From the NCBI GenBank assembly GCA_019423745.1, contig JAHZAV010000030.1, forward strand, positions 13,219-28,546: 15,328 bases of DNA. The letters run 5' to 3'. Positions 15,275-15,328 of the stretch are shown one piece after another. Positions within the stretch are counted from its first letter, which is position 1. Every line of letters begins with the position of its first letter. The notes below the pieces were generated by a model. That model had not been told where the DNA came from. It did no database searches and worked only from the letters and a program-made list of their open reading frames with translations. The position numbers and the translations under genes were made by a program. Source of the DNA: Lachnospiraceae bacterium. GTDB lineage: Bacteria > Bacillota > Clostridia > Lachnospirales > Lachnospiraceae.

Positions 15275-15328
15275 TACACGCACAATAGCGAGTACCTCCC
15301 AAAATTAAGAGCCGCCTCACGGCAGCCC
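15275..15328. other. Unassigned sequence at the right edge, possible mobile element end
   Basis: These 54 bases are more GC-rich than the permease gene. They include a small hairpin, GCCG (15311-15314) with CGGC (15320-15323) and a 5-base loop. They abut the apparent break in the permease gene and could be the end of an inserted element. Nothing more can be assigned because the window ends. Confidence 0.25.

Overview
The window looks like chromosomal DNA from a gut Lachnospiraceae-type Firmicute. The evidence is moderate-to-low G+C, strong AGGAGG-like ribosome binding sites, Rho-independent terminators, GTG starts, a repeat-rich wall/surface protein, a cache-type hybrid kinase, and an AraC regulator fused to a glycoside-hydrolase-39-like domain beside a sugar utilisation operon. 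The species cannot be named from the sequence alone.

Layout, all genes on the + strand. (1) 2-1152: the 3' end of a large surface protein with 84-residue repeats, calcium-loop-like motifs, a Thr/Pro linker and a C-terminal membrane anchor. A 56-residue membrane protein follows, then a strong terminator. (2) 1313-5533: a promoter and a compact three-gene phosphorelay: a REC/HD-GYP response regulator (c-di-GMP phosphodiesterase type), a stand-alone HPt protein and a cache-domain hybrid histidine kinase, closed by a terminator. Together they form a complete His-Asp-His-Asp chain with c-di-GMP turnover as the likely output. (3) 5780-13202: an AT-rich carbohydrate utilisation locus. It holds an AraC regulator fused to a GH39-like domain, a GPH-family sugar:cation symporter, a cytoplasmic serine esterase and a GH3 glycosidase with swapped domain order. 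The expected logic is import of short, possibly acylated, plant oligosaccharides, deacylation inside the cell, and cleavage by GH3, with the fused regulator reading a sugar ligand. (4) 13203-13742: a scarred intergenic stretch. It has a long hairpin, the 5' remnant of an IS256-family transposase gene, and a decayed open frame. A promoter with an overlapping dyad operator drives the next genes. (5) 13743-15274: a bacitracin/lantibiotic-type ABC ATPase and an ABC-2 permease. The permease appears cut short close to the right edge, where unrelated sequence begins.

The most notable point is that the GH39-like domain of the fused regulator appears to lack both catalytic glutamates. This suggests it is a sugar-binding sensor rather than an enzyme. 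No CRISPR array, tRNA or rRNA was seen.
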